Below, one piece after another: positions 6,116 to 13,633 of a DNA stretch of 13,633 bases. Every line of letters begins with the position of its first letter. The first letter of the stretch is position 1. The notes below the pieces were generated by a model that did not search any database, had not been told where the DNA came from, and saw only the letters and a list, made by a program, of their open reading frames with translations. The DNA is from Bacteriovorax sp. UBA1852 (GTDB lineage Bacteria; Bdellovibrionota; Bacteriovoracia; Bacteriovoracales; Bacteriovoracaceae): assembly GCA_002338505.1 (NCBI GenBank), contig DDIK01000123.1, positions 705 through 14,337 on the forward strand, written 5' to 3'. The position numbers and the translations under genes are program-made.

Positions 6116-8611
6116 CTATCTCTTTCTTCTTGGCATTGCTACTTTTAGAACCTGCTCAAACTCAGCAACAGGGAAGAACTTCATTCCTCTCTTATGCCTA
6201 TCTGGCACTTCCTTAAGATCTTTTTCGTTATCTATTGGGAGAATGATATTTGTAATTCCAGCTCTCTTCGCTGCAAGAACTTTTTCCTTGATTCCTCCAA
6301 CTGGAAGAACCTTTCCAGTTAAAGATAACTCTCCGGTCATTGCAAGATTACTCTTAATCTTCACTCCATGAGCTAGAGAATAAAGCGCAAGCGCCATTGT
6401 TATCCCCGCACTTGGACCATCTTTAGGTGTTGCACCAGCTGGTAAGTGAAGGTGAACTTCATGTTCAGATAAGAAATCAAGTGACTCATCGGTCTCTTCC
6501 ATTTCTTTTACCTTGGCCTTAAGCTTTGACTTTGCATTTCCTTTTGCAACGGCCTCAAACATTTCTTCTTGAAGAATTTGCTTCACAAAGCTGTATGCAA
6601 TATTGGCAGACTCACTCATGACATCACCAATTTGACCTGTACACTTAAATCCCTTTCCTTGAAGCTTCATCGTTTCGATGTAGAGAATTTCTCCACCATA
6701 TGAAGTCCATGCAAGACCAGTTGTCATACCAGGCACAAGATCCTTAATAGCTTTCTCACTTTGAAAGCGCGGAATACCTAAGTACTTTTCAAGGTCAGTT
6801 GCTTTTGGAGAAAATAATTTTCTTCTCTTAGCTGTTACTTTTTCAAGAGCTGCTCTCCTACAAAGCTTTGCAACCATTTGCTCCATAATACGAACACCAG
6901 GTTCTCTTGCGTAATCTTCAATCAGCTTTTTAAGAACTGCTTTAGATAGTGAAATATCTTTCTTATCTAATCCATGCTTATCAATTTGTCTTGGAATAAC
7001 CCATTTACTTGCAATTGATACTTTCTCTTCCATCGAATAACCACTCAGCTCGATAACTTCCATTCTATCTAGTAGTGGCTCTGGAATATCTGCGATGTAA
7101 TTTGCTGTTGCAATAAAAAGAACTTTTGATAAATCAAAAGGAACATCTAAGTAGTGATCAATAAAACTATTATTTTGTTCTGGGTCTAGTACTTCAAGAA
7201 GAGCAGACGCTGGATCACCTTGATATGACTGACCGAGTTTATCGATTTCATCAAGCATGATAACCGGGTTATTAACTTCAACTCTCTTAAGAGCTTGAAT
7301 TATTCTTCCTGGCATCGCTCCAACATAAGTTCTACGATGTCCTTTAATTTCTGCTTCGTCTCTCATACCACCGAGAGAGAATCTATAAAATTTTCTTCCA
7401 AGAGATTCCGCAATACTTTTTCCCATTGAAGTTTTACCAACACCAGGAGGACCTGCAAGACATAGAATTGTTCCATCATACTTTGGCTTAAGTTTTCTAA
7501 CGGCCAAGAACTCCATAATTCTTTCTTTAGCCTTCTCAAGTCCATAGTGATCTTTCTCTAAAATTTTACTGGCCTTCACCATATCAACAACATCTTCAGT
7601 AGACTTTGACCATGGAAGGTCAACAATCCAATTGAGATATGTTCTTGTAATATTATACTCAGGTGATGAATCAGGTATGACATCTAGTCTCTCTAATTCC
7701 TCATTAACTGACTCCATAACATCTTCAGGAAGATTAACTTCTTCAATCTTCTCTCTGATTTTTCCAATGTCACGAGTTTTATCATCCTCGTCCATCCCTA
7801 GCTCAGCTCTGATTACCTTAAGCTGCTCTCTTAAGAAATACTCTCTTTGATACTTATTGACCTTATCATTAACTTCATCTGAAATTTTCTTTTGAATATC
7901 AGCGACGTCTTTTTCTCGACGTAGATAAACAAGTAACTTTCCAAATCTCTTTTTAACCATCAGAGTTTCAAGAAAGTCTTGAGCTTCAGGGATATCAAGA
8001 GAAAGAGCAAAGGCCACAAGGTCAGCAAGAGCACCTGGTGATGGTGAATTCATCATTGCAAGCTTCATTTCTTCATTGAAATAAGTATTTACTTCACTTA
8101 GTTTTTTAACTTGATTGATAATTGATCTCGTATACGCATCAAGTTCTTCATCTTCTTCGATAATATCGTCAAAGACTTCATACTTTACTTTTATAAGTGG
8201 AGACTCTTCTAGAAACTTAGAGATTCTATATCTCTTAATTCCATGAACTAAGATATTTACAGACCCATCTGGAAGCTTAAGTCTCTTAACGACCTTACAA
8301 AGAACACCTACTTTATAAATATCTCCAGATCTAATTTCTCTATTTTCAAGATCAATTTGCTCATCTGGATCAATCTCACCCTCTTCATTCTTGAGATCAT
8401 TTTTAACAAGATTTAAAGCAAGATAACCACTTTTGATAAGGTTTTGATCTAAGTCAGGTGTGAACTTATCTTCCGTTAGAATAATTGGCGCAATCATTCC
8501 TGGAAAGATAGGGCTATTCATTATTGGAATTACAACAACCTCTTCAGGTAATTGAGATTCCTCAACGGCCTCCGTTACTTGAACACTATATTCACCATTC
8601 ATTTCATTCAT
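6116..8611 (-). CDS. lon: ATP-dependent Lon protease (LonA type)
   Basis: Cytoplasmic AAA+ serine protease that unfolds and degrades misfolded and short-lived regulatory proteins as a hexamer. The 831 residues show the usual order: an N-terminal substrate-binding domain (about 25-230) with a coiled-coil helical segment, the AAA+ module with Walker A GPPGVGKT (387-394), GGMRDEAEIKGHRRTYVGA (414-432) and Walker B VIMLDEIDK (450-458), and a C-terminal protease domain. The catalytic dyad is Ser734 in PKDGPSAG and Lys777 in GGIKEK, spaced 43 residues as in E. coli. AGGA stands five bases before ATG 8611; a second ATG at codon 4 is possible. It starts 12 bases after the stop of the AMIN-like gene, so the two are likely co-transcribed. 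No heat-shock promoter was seen directly upstream. Confidence 0.98.
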   Translation of the reverse strand: MNEMNGEYSVQVTEAVEESQLPEEVVVIPIMNSPIFPGMIAPIILTEDKFTPDLDQNLIKSGYLALNLVKNDLKNEEGEIDPDEQIDLENREIRSGDIYKVGVLCKVVKRLKLPDGSVNILVHGIKRYRISKFLEESPLIKVKYEVFDDIIEEDEELDAYTRSIINQVKKLSEVNTYFNEEMKLAMMNSPSPGALADLVAFALSLDIPEAQDFLETLMVKKRFGKLLVYLRREKDVADIQKKISDEVNDKVNKYQREYFLREQLKVIRAELGMDEDDKTRDIGKIREKIEEVNLPEDVMESVNEELERLDVIPDSSPEYNITRTYLNWIVDLPWSKSTEDVVDMVKASKILEKDHYGLEKAKERIMEFLAVRKLKPKYDGTILCLAGPPGVGKTSMGKSIAESLGRKFYRFSLGGMRDEAEIKGHRRTYVGAMPGRIIQALKRVEVNNPVIMLDEIDKLGQSYQGDPASALLEVLDPEQNNSFIDHYLDVPFDLSKVLFIATANYIADIPEPLLDRMEVIELSGYSMEEKVSIASKWVIPRQIDKHGLDKKDISLSKAVLKKLIEDYAREPGVRIMEQMVAKLCRRAALEKVTAKRRKLFSPKATDLEKYLGIPRFQSEKAIKDLVPGMTTGLAWTSYGGEILYIETMKLQGKGFKCTGQIGDVMSESANIAYSFVKQILQEEMFEAVAKGNAKSKLKAKVKEMEETDESLDFLSEHEVHLHLPAGATPKDGPSAGITMALALYSLAHGVKIKSNLAMTGELSLTGKVLPVGGIKEKVLAAKRAGITNIILPIDNEKDLKEVPDRHKRGMKFFPVAEFEQVLKVAMPRRKR

Positions 8612-8623
8612 AAAAATCCTTTT

Positions 8624-9109
8624 TTAACCCTTAATATCGATAACTAATCGACCAGGTTTTTCTAAATAGAAGACATCAATTGATGATTCTTTCTTAAGTT
8701 TTATTTCCGTCGACAATGATTCATCACCAACAGGATAAAAATCTATTTTATCAACAAACTTTGAATTACCAAAGGATCCAATTGATCCACCTAAGCTTGC
8801 ATCAAAAAAGTCGATATATATCTTTTTCATGTCATCTGAAAAATAACCGTAGATTTTTGGAGTCTGTGTTGTGTTAAAATCGAATACAATTCTCTCATAA
8901 CCTCTGGCTGCAACATAACTATGCCTCACTGCCTTGAGTGTAGAACTTACCTTATTAGTTGTGCTGTAAAATATACCTTTCGTGAAATATACGGCCCTTT
9001 TCTTTCCAACAACTTTTCTAATTCGCTCAGACATAAGATCTTGAGAAAAGCTCATTGAAACAAAGAGTGGCAGTATAGAAATAACTAAGACTTTTATACA
9101 CTTTATCAT
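8624..9109 (-). CDS. Secreted AMIN-like domain protein
   Basis: A 161-residue exported protein. A basic start and hydrophobic run (MIKCIKVLVISILPLFVSMS) form a signal peptide, likely cut near residue 22. The mature part resembles an AMIN domain, the periplasmic beta module of amidases and secretin partners that targets peptidoglycan or septal sites: YERIVFDFN at 71-79, KIYIDFFDA at 96-104, and the closing PGRLVIDIKG at 152-161. No catalytic or membrane domain follows, so it is a single-domain protein. ATG 9109 is chosen over ATG 9124 because GGAAGGA lies six bases upstream and because it gives a clean signal peptide. It precedes lon by 12 bases. A possible -10 (TAGAAT, complement of 9137-9142) has no matching -35. 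Domain call is by pattern. Confidence 0.75.
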   Translation of the reverse strand: MIKCIKVLVISILPLFVSMSFSQDLMSERIRKVVGKKRAVYFTKGIFYSTTNKVSSTLKAVRHSYVAARGYERIVFDFNTTQTPKIYGYFSDDMKKIYIDFFDASLGGSIGSFGNSKFVDKIDFYPVGDESLSTEIKLKKESSIDVFYLEKPGRLVIDIKG

Positions 9110-9156
9110 TTTTCGTCCTTCCATGGTTTCGCTTTAATTCTAGTAAATTAAATACG

Positions 9157-9172
9157 AAAATAGAACTATTTT
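9157..9172. repeat. Short AT-rich palindrome in the intergenic gap
   Basis: AAAATAG-AA-CTATTTT is a 16-base perfect inverted repeat in the 66-base gap between two minus-strand genes. It is too AT-rich and lacks a U-tract, so it is a poor terminator; a protein-binding site for the AMIN-lon unit is possible. Chance is also plausible in DNA of this composition. Confidence 0.4.
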
Positions 9173-9190
9173 TAGAATTTTGTACTTATG

Positions 9191-9877
9191 TTAAGAAGAC
9201 TTTCTTGAACGTATACGTAGTGCGCCAATGACTCCAAGAATTAGCACGTACCAGAGAATGTGAATATTTGTTTTTGTGTTCTTTTCAGATGTTTCAGATA
9301 GAGACGCAGGTGCTCTAGTCTTTCTTCTTGAGGGTTTAAAAATGTATTTATCACCTTGTATCTCTTGTAAATAATCTCCATATGCTATTTTTACCCAAAC
9401 ATCGAATTGATCAATCTTTGTAACTCCGATGTCTTTATGCTCAGGAAATGCTTGTGATACAACGACAGTCTCCGTTCCATCTCTTTCTACGCTATAGACA
9501 CTCAATTTATCATCAGCAAGCTTAAAGCCTGACGTAGTCTGCTTCACAACTAGGACATAATCTTTTCCAGCTTCAAAACTTGGTGCATTAGCATTTTGAT
9601 AGTTCACACCATTCCACTTTCCACCATCGTAATAAACTTTGAAGTACTTTCGATTGATGATTGACCTCTCATCCACACCAACACTTTTTTTGATAATGAA
9701 ACTAGCTTCGGTCAAGATATGACCATCCTTTGATTTCTTAACATTTTGCCCGAGATAAGTTCCGTGCATCACTCCTGCGGCTCTTTTTAACTGGCGCTCA
9801 AAGTTCATAGGCTTCAGCCTGGCCCCAAATGCCTGAAAAGAAAGAAGAATTATGATGTTTAGGAGTATGTGTTTCAC
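9191..9877 (-). CDS. Exported protein with C-terminal membrane anchor, unknown function
   Basis: A 228-residue protein not recognised as a named family. An N-terminal signal (HILLNIIILLSFQAFGA) leads to a beta-rich domain containing VMHGTYLG, GHILTEASFIIKK, FEAGKDYVLVV and a final YSV strand. That layout (a T-rich strand, a GG turn, then a 'F-x-x-G-x-x-Y-v-l' strand) is familiar from exported hypothetical proteins of predatory and myxobacteria, by memory only. A low-complexity linker leads to a transmembrane helix (about 206-221, WYVLILGVIGALRI) and a basic tail RSRKSS, so the domain faces the periplasm or outside. Start is uncertain: GTG 9877 and TTG 9880 fit the signal peptide, TTG 9904 is longer, and none has a good ribosome-binding site. 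It lies just after the UvrA-like gene. Confidence 0.75.
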   Translation of the reverse strand: MKHILLNIIILLSFQAFGARLKPMNFERQLKRAAGVMHGTYLGQNVKKSKDGHILTEASFIIKKSVGVDERSIINRKYFKVYYDGGKWNGVNYQNANAPSFEAGKDYVLVVKQTTSGFKLADDKLSVYSVERDGTETVVVSQAFPEHKDIGVTKIDQFDVWVKIAYGDYLQEIQGDKYIFKPSRRKTRAPASLSETSEKNTKTNIHILWYVLILGVIGALRIRSRKSS

Positions 9878-9921
9878 CAATACTTGATCGGAACAATCGG
9901 TCAAATACTTTAGTCAAAAGA

Positions 9922-12465
9922 TCAGTTAATCTTCACTTGGTGTAAGTCTTTAAAAATTGGGTGATTATCGATCAAAATAATCGTATTAGAGGATTGAATT
10001 AACTCCTCTAAAAAGTCCATAATCTTAAAGAGTTCTGTCTCTGATAGTCCATAAGAGATATTTGAAAATACTAACAATGAATTATTGAGCTTTTTAAGTA
10101 ATGAATTAAGAAACTTAATCCTAAGCCTCTCTCCACCAGACAATGAAGGAAGTGAGCGATCAAGATTCAGATAATCGAGATTAAGAATTCGTAAGTATTC
10201 CAGAATTCTATTTACCTTAGGTGTTCGTGGAATATGTTCAAACAATTCAGAAATGGGAGTATTGTAAGCTTCATGAACTGAATATTTTCCATCAGAAATA
10301 GTTGCGTAGAACTTATTTAGCTTCATTCCTTCACATTCATCGCACTTTAAATTTATATCTTCCATAAACTGCATATCGACTTCGATACGACCTTTCCCTT
10401 CACAAACCTTACATTTACCAAGCTCAGAGTTCGGAGAGAAGTGACCTTTTTCAAGACCCATATTCTTTGAGATTGGAAGGTTCGAGTAGTACTTTCTGAC
10501 TTCAGGAGTTAACCCGAGCATCGTTCCTACTGTTGAGCGCCCCGATGCACGATCAACCTTCATCGTGTATATAATGATATCGTCAAAATCAGGTACACCT
10601 GTCATTTTAGAAACACTATAATCAATATCGAAGTTTCTTTTCTCTTCGAAGATTTTTTCACTTAAAGCGCTGGCCACAACATCATTGACAACTTTTTTGC
10701 AGAACGACTCCTTTGGACCAGTAACAACACTAATATCATTGGCCGCAAATTTTAATTCTTTAATCTTTTGATCTTCAAACTTTATATTTGTAACTTTGAA
10801 AAATTTTTTCTTCTTTTTCGATATAGATAAACTCTGTTTCTTTGTGGCTTTTTTCTTAAACTTACCTTGATAAGTAATCTGTCCTCCAAGGTGTCCCGCC
10901 CCGGGTCCCATTTCAACAATAAGATCTGAATTTTTCTTAAGTTCATCTGAGTGATCTACAATAACAACTGTATTATGAGGGGTTAACTTCTTTAAGTATT
11001 TTGCTAATACCTTTTGCTCTTTTGGGTCAAGTCCCAGACTAGGTTCATCGAGAACAAAGAGCGAACCACTACTTTCATATGAAAAATAACGAGCAAGAAG
11101 TGATTTTTGATATTCATTGGTTTCTAAAGACTTAAGCTTTGTATTAAGCTCATAGTCTCCCAGTCCTAAATCTAAAGCAATCTCTAACTTACGAATGATT
11201 TTTTTTACAGCAAAAGATTTAGTACTTATATTTTTAAATATCTCTAAAACATCTACTGCTCTTAGACTGATGAGTTCACCGTGGGAAATATCTTCAAAAG
11301 TATGTTGTCTCGCACTTAAGCCGAGTCTCGTTCCTAAACATTCTGAGCACTTTCTTTCAACCTGAATAGAGCGAAGATAGATTCGAACACTTCTCTTATA
11401 TCTCTTTTCTTCAAGACCTGCGAGCAGTGTATCTACTCCTGGAAAAGATCCAACGCCATCCATGAGTAGAGGAAAGACATCATCTCTCACTTCATTATAC
11501 GGACTATCAACACAGACTTTCTTCTTTTTAAGTTCCCTTAGAAAACTTGGTAAGTAATGAGAGAACTTACTATAATTTAAGATCGTTATTGCTCCTTCAC
11601 TTACTGAACGTTGTGGAAACTTCACAAGTTTAGATTCTGAATACTCAAGAGTAGATCCGTAGCCTTTGCAATTAGAGCAGGCACCTACACCATTAAAAGG
11701 AAGTAATTCATCTAGCGACTTGGCACTTCTTAAGCCGCTGGCCTCACATAAACGACAAACCTTAGAACTTGAAAAAGTAAAGAATCGCTGAGATTGACTC
11801 TTAGAGAAATAGACCAACATCGAAAGTTCTTCACTTTGAATAAAACTATAATCAGACATTTTCTTTTTAAGTGTCTTAAGTCCTTTCTTTTTTACTCTTA
11901 TAATTTCATAGAAATTATCTTTTTCAATAAATGAGTGAATATCTTCCTCAAAGTTCATTGTTCTGCTTGGAAGTACCCTTATTTTTTCTTTATAAGTCTC
12001 ACGATCAATAAGAATATGGATAACTTCATCATCATCACAACTCTCTTTTTCAAGTGAGAGCCTAAAAGCATCAAAAGGGTCTTCAAATTCCCTATGGTGA
12101 ATAAGACACTTTGAACTTTCCATATCAAAGTAAAGCTTTGCGATATCAGTGGTTAGCTCCAACTGATCCATAAGATTTAGTCTTGAGCCTACAATTGGAT
12201 TATTCTGAGCTAGGGTCCACACTGGTAAGACAGGTTCGATGGCATCGACATCTGCACTCTGTGGAATTTTATCAAAAAATGTAACTTCAGACGGAAGCGA
12301 ATTTAAGAATCGCCTCTTTGACTCATTCGCAAGTGTATGAAAAACGATTGATGACTTTCCCGAACCTGAGGGACCACTAAAACAAGTAAGCTTTCCCATT
12401 GGAATACTCACTGAGACATTCTTTAAGTTGTTGGTATTACAATTCTTTATTTCAATATGGTCCAT
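9922..12465 (-). CDS. Divergent UvrA-like ABC ATPase with one intact ATP site
   Basis: UvrA-family tandem ABC protein, 847 residues against about 940 for repair UvrA. Retained: Walker A1 GPSGSGKSS (31-39), zinc module Cys237/240/263/266, CSECLGTR (373-380), Walker B1 LFVLDEPS (469-476), VDH (503-505), GPGAGHLGG (520-528), a second zinc module Cys685/688/708/711 and signature 2 LSGGE (775-779). Lost: signature 1 reads LETNE (447-451) where LSGGE is expected, Walker A2 reads GPKESFCKK (583-591) with no P-loop lysine, and Walker B2 reads LLVFSNIS (797-804) without the Asp-Glu pair. The UvrB-binding region between the first NBD half and zinc module 1 is present but short. This is probably not the housekeeping UvrA; a specialised repair, resistance or DNA-sensing role is possible. 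Start ATG 12465 has only a weak AGAAG. It follows rpsI on the same strand after a terminator. Confidence 0.85.
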   Translation of the reverse strand: MDHIEIKNCNTNNLKNVSVSIPMGKLTCFSGPSGSGKSSIVFHTLANESKRRFLNSLPSEVTFFDKIPQSADVDAIEPVLPVWTLAQNNPIVGSRLNLMDQLELTTDIAKLYFDMESSKCLIHHREFEDPFDAFRLSLEKESCDDDEVIHILIDRETYKEKIRVLPSRTMNFEEDIHSFIEKDNFYEIIRVKKKGLKTLKKKMSDYSFIQSEELSMLVYFSKSQSQRFFTFSSSKVCRLCEASGLRSAKSLDELLPFNGVGACSNCKGYGSTLEYSESKLVKFPQRSVSEGAITILNYSKFSHYLPSFLRELKKKKVCVDSPYNEVRDDVFPLLMDGVGSFPGVDTLLAGLEEKRYKRSVRIYLRSIQVERKCSECLGTRLGLSARQHTFEDISHGELISLRAVDVLEIFKNISTKSFAVKKIIRKLEIALDLGLGDYELNTKLKSLETNEYQKSLLARYFSYESSGSLFVLDEPSLGLDPKEQKVLAKYLKKLTPHNTVVIVDHSDELKKNSDLIVEMGPGAGHLGGQITYQGKFKKKATKKQSLSISKKKKKFFKVTNIKFEDQKIKELKFAANDISVVTGPKESFCKKVVNDVVASALSEKIFEEKRNFDIDYSVSKMTGVPDFDDIIIYTMKVDRASGRSTVGTMLGLTPEVRKYYSNLPISKNMGLEKGHFSPNSELGKCKVCEGKGRIEVDMQFMEDINLKCDECEGMKLNKFYATISDGKYSVHEAYNTPISELFEHIPRTPKVNRILEYLRILNLDYLNLDRSLPSLSGGERLRIKFLNSLLKKLNNSLLVFSNISYGLSETELFKIMDFLEELIQSSNTIILIDNHPIFKDLHQVKIN

Positions 12466-12518
12466 GCTAGTCTTCTATCAAAAATATTACTAACAATCTA
12501 CGCTTTAAGGCTAGACAC

Positions 12519-12543
12519 AAAAAAGCCCGCAATAGATGCGGGC
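12519..12543 (-). terminator. Intrinsic terminator of rplM-rpsI
   Basis: On the minus strand GCCCGC and GCGGGC (plus 12525-12530 and 12538-12543) pair around a seven-base loop and are followed by six U residues (plus 12519-12524). It ends the ribosomal transcript before the UvrA-like gene, which then needs its own promoter or read-through. Confidence 0.9.
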
Positions 12544-12571
12544 CATTTGTATCGAAAATTTAAAATAAAAA

Positions 12572-12976
12572 TTAACGTTTTGAGAACTGGTACTTTGCTC
12601 TCGCGCCCTTTAAACCAGGCTTCTTTCTTTCAACTTTTCTTGAATCCCTAGTAAGGAATCCTGCTGCTTTTAACTCTCCTCTAAGAGAAGGGTCAATTTT
12701 TAGTAATGCTCTTGCAATACCTAGTCTAGTTGCACCAGCTTGACCTGTTGTACCACCGCCACATACATTGATCTTAAGATCATACTGATCTGCAACCTTT
12801 AATAAGTTTAACGGTTGGTTCACAACGTATCTGTCAGTCCCTTTTGGGAAGTATTCTTTAATGTCTCTATTGTTTACAATACATTTACCTGAGCCAGCAG
12901 CCATGTAAATTCTTGCAACAGAAGACTTTCTTCTACCTACTGCGTTTGCATCCCAAGTTTTACCTTTCGTAGCCAT
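12572..12976 (-). CDS. rpsI: 30S ribosomal protein S9
   Basis: Small-subunit protein whose C-terminal tail reaches the P-site tRNA anticodon stem. The 134 residues contain AVGRRKSSVARIYM near the start, the conserved CGGGTTGQAGATRLGIARAL (72-91), the Lys/Arg-rich KVERKKPGLKGARAKYQFSK region and the canonical Ser-Lys-Arg end. Length is typical. GAGG lies six bases before the ATG. It follows rplM by 16 bases in the usual L13-S9 operon order and is closed by an intrinsic terminator. Identification is firm. Confidence 0.98.
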   Translation of the reverse strand: MATKGKTWDANAVGRRKSSVARIYMAAGSGKCIVNNRDIKEYFPKGTDRYVVNQPLNLLKVADQYDLKINVCGGGTTGQAGATRLGIARALLKIDPSLRGELKAAGFLTRDSRKVERKKPGLKGARAKYQFSKR

Positions 12977-12992
12977 CTTTAACCTCTTTAAA

Positions 12993-13430
12993 TTAGAATT
13001 TGTATTCTACAGGGTTTTGAGCTGCATGATCATGCTTCTCACCAGCGAAAACCTTGAGTTTAGTTAATTGTTTTCTACCAAGAGAACTCTTTGGTAGCAT
13101 ACCCTTAACTGCGTTCATAATAATTAATTCTGGTCTTCTTTCAAGCTGCTCTCTAGCAGTTCTCTCTTTAAGACCTCCAACATATCCTGAGTGCTTGTAA
13201 TAAATTTTCTGATCTAATTTTCTACCAGTAAATTTAACTTTCTCAGCATTAACAACAACAATAAAATCCCCAGAATCTGTATGAGGAGTATATTGAGGGT
13301 TGTTCTTTCCTCTTAAAACGTTAGCGATCTCTGTCGCTAGTCTTCCCACAACCTTGTCTGTCGCATCGATAAGGTGCCATTTCTTATCAGCGTCAGTTGG
13401 TTTAAGAACAAATGATTTTTCAGTAAACAT
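12993..13430 (-). CDS. rplM: 50S ribosomal protein L13
   Basis: Early-assembly large-subunit protein. The 145 residues open with the typical WHLIDATDKVVGRLATEIAN region (18-37), then LRGKNNPQYTPHTDSGDFIV, the HSGYVGGLKERTA loop and MNAVKGMLPKSSLGRK, all diagnostic. AAAGG lies seven bases before the ATG. It is the first gene of the rplM-rpsI operon, with a good promoter and a leader of about 130 bases. In E. coli L13 represses its own operon by binding the mRNA leader, so the long leader here may have a similar role (inference). Identification is firm. Confidence 0.98.
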   Translation of the reverse strand: MFTEKSFVLKPTDADKKWHLIDATDKVVGRLATEIANVLRGKNNPQYTPHTDSGDFIVVVNAEKVKFTGRKLDQKIYYKHSGYVGGLKERTAREQLERRPELIIMNAVKGMLPKSSLGRKQLTKLKVFAGEKHDHAAQNPVEYKF

Positions 13431-13562
13431 AAGCCAACCTTTAAAATTTTTGAACTTTAATAAAGCTCAATTCTAGTTTAACAATAACAATATCTTGAAT
13501 CATTTCTTCGCAACTCCAGTGGGATTAAGAAGTAAACAAAGCTGATTACAAAAGACAGATAG
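13431..13562 (-). promoter_or_regulatory. Untranslated leader of rplM-rpsI
   Basis: About 130 bases lie between the predicted transcription start and the rplM ATG with no open frame of note. A hairpin (plus 13452-13468; minus strand GAGCTTT / AAAGTTC, seven pairs including a G-U, loop ATT) sits about ten bases before the ribosome-binding site. A leader of this length upstream of L13 is a plausible site for autogenous control, but no family motif is recognised. Confidence 0.4.
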
Positions 13563-13569
13563 AGTGCTT

Positions 13570-13597
13570 TTTATAATATTATTGGGCCCTTAGTCAA
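13570..13597 (-). promoter_or_regulatory. Sigma-70 promoter of rplM-rpsI
   Basis: On the minus strand TTGACT (plus 13592-13597), a 16-base spacer and TATAAA (plus 13570-13575) form a strong housekeeping promoter. Transcription would start near 13563. Beyond it, 13598-13633 shows no recognisable gene. Confidence 0.8.
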
Positions 13598-13633
13598 GGC
13601 TTTTTTCGCACAGTATATAAAGACTATCACTTA

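Noticed and set aside
7632..7850. Plus-strand 72-codon frame inside lon
   Set aside because: Antisense shadow of the lon coding sequence with no ribosome-binding site or recognisable domain.
9922..12465. Annotating the large ABC protein as the housekeeping uvrA
   Set aside because: Loss of three of six core ATPase motifs and shorter length make a canonical repair UvrA unlikely.

Overview
The window is AT-rich (GC roughly mid-30s percent by eye) and gene-dense, and holds bacterial chromosome rather than plasmid or phage. Housekeeping genes (recA, recX, rpoZ, lon, rpsI, rplM) sit among several secreted proteins and small proteins of unknown function. Composition, the LonA and RecA sequences and the many exported hypotheticals fit a low-GC predatory Bdellovibrionota lineage such as Bacteriovorax or Halobacteriovorax. 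That placement is an inference from general resemblance, not from a database match. I see no insertion sequence, CRISPR array, tRNA, rRNA or attachment site, and no gene-free stretch over 300 bases.

Region 1 (1-3258, plus strand): a 5'-truncated recA, two hairpins (the second with a U-tract like a terminator), recX without an ordinary start codon, and an oligopeptide-type solute-binding lipoprotein whose start lies inside the end of recX. Region 2 (3259-4310): a small exported protein resembling the FlgT C-terminal domain, preceded by a flagellar sigma-28-like promoter. It ends in interlocked stop codons against a converging pair of small minus-strand genes. One of that pair resembles an isolated histidine-kinase H-box helix pair; the other is an 84-residue protein with a CxxC motif. 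Region 3 (4311-6115): rpoZ with a near-consensus promoter and a clean terminator, then a di-heme cytochrome c peroxidase/MauG-family protein, then a bidirectional terminator. Region 4 (6116-13633, all minus strand), in transcription order: rplM-rpsI with promoter, leader and terminator; a divergent UvrA-like ABC protein; an exported protein with a C-terminal membrane anchor; a secreted AMIN-like protein; and lon.

The most unusual item is the UvrA-like protein. It keeps Walker A1, Walker B1 and signature 2, but has lost Walker A2, Walker B2 and signature 1. That is the pattern expected if exactly one of the two composite ATP sites still works. The second is recX, which seems to need either an AUU start behind a GAGG ribosome-binding site or a -1 slip on a U-run, directly under the recA terminator-like hairpin. 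Both would place recX expression under unusual translational control.
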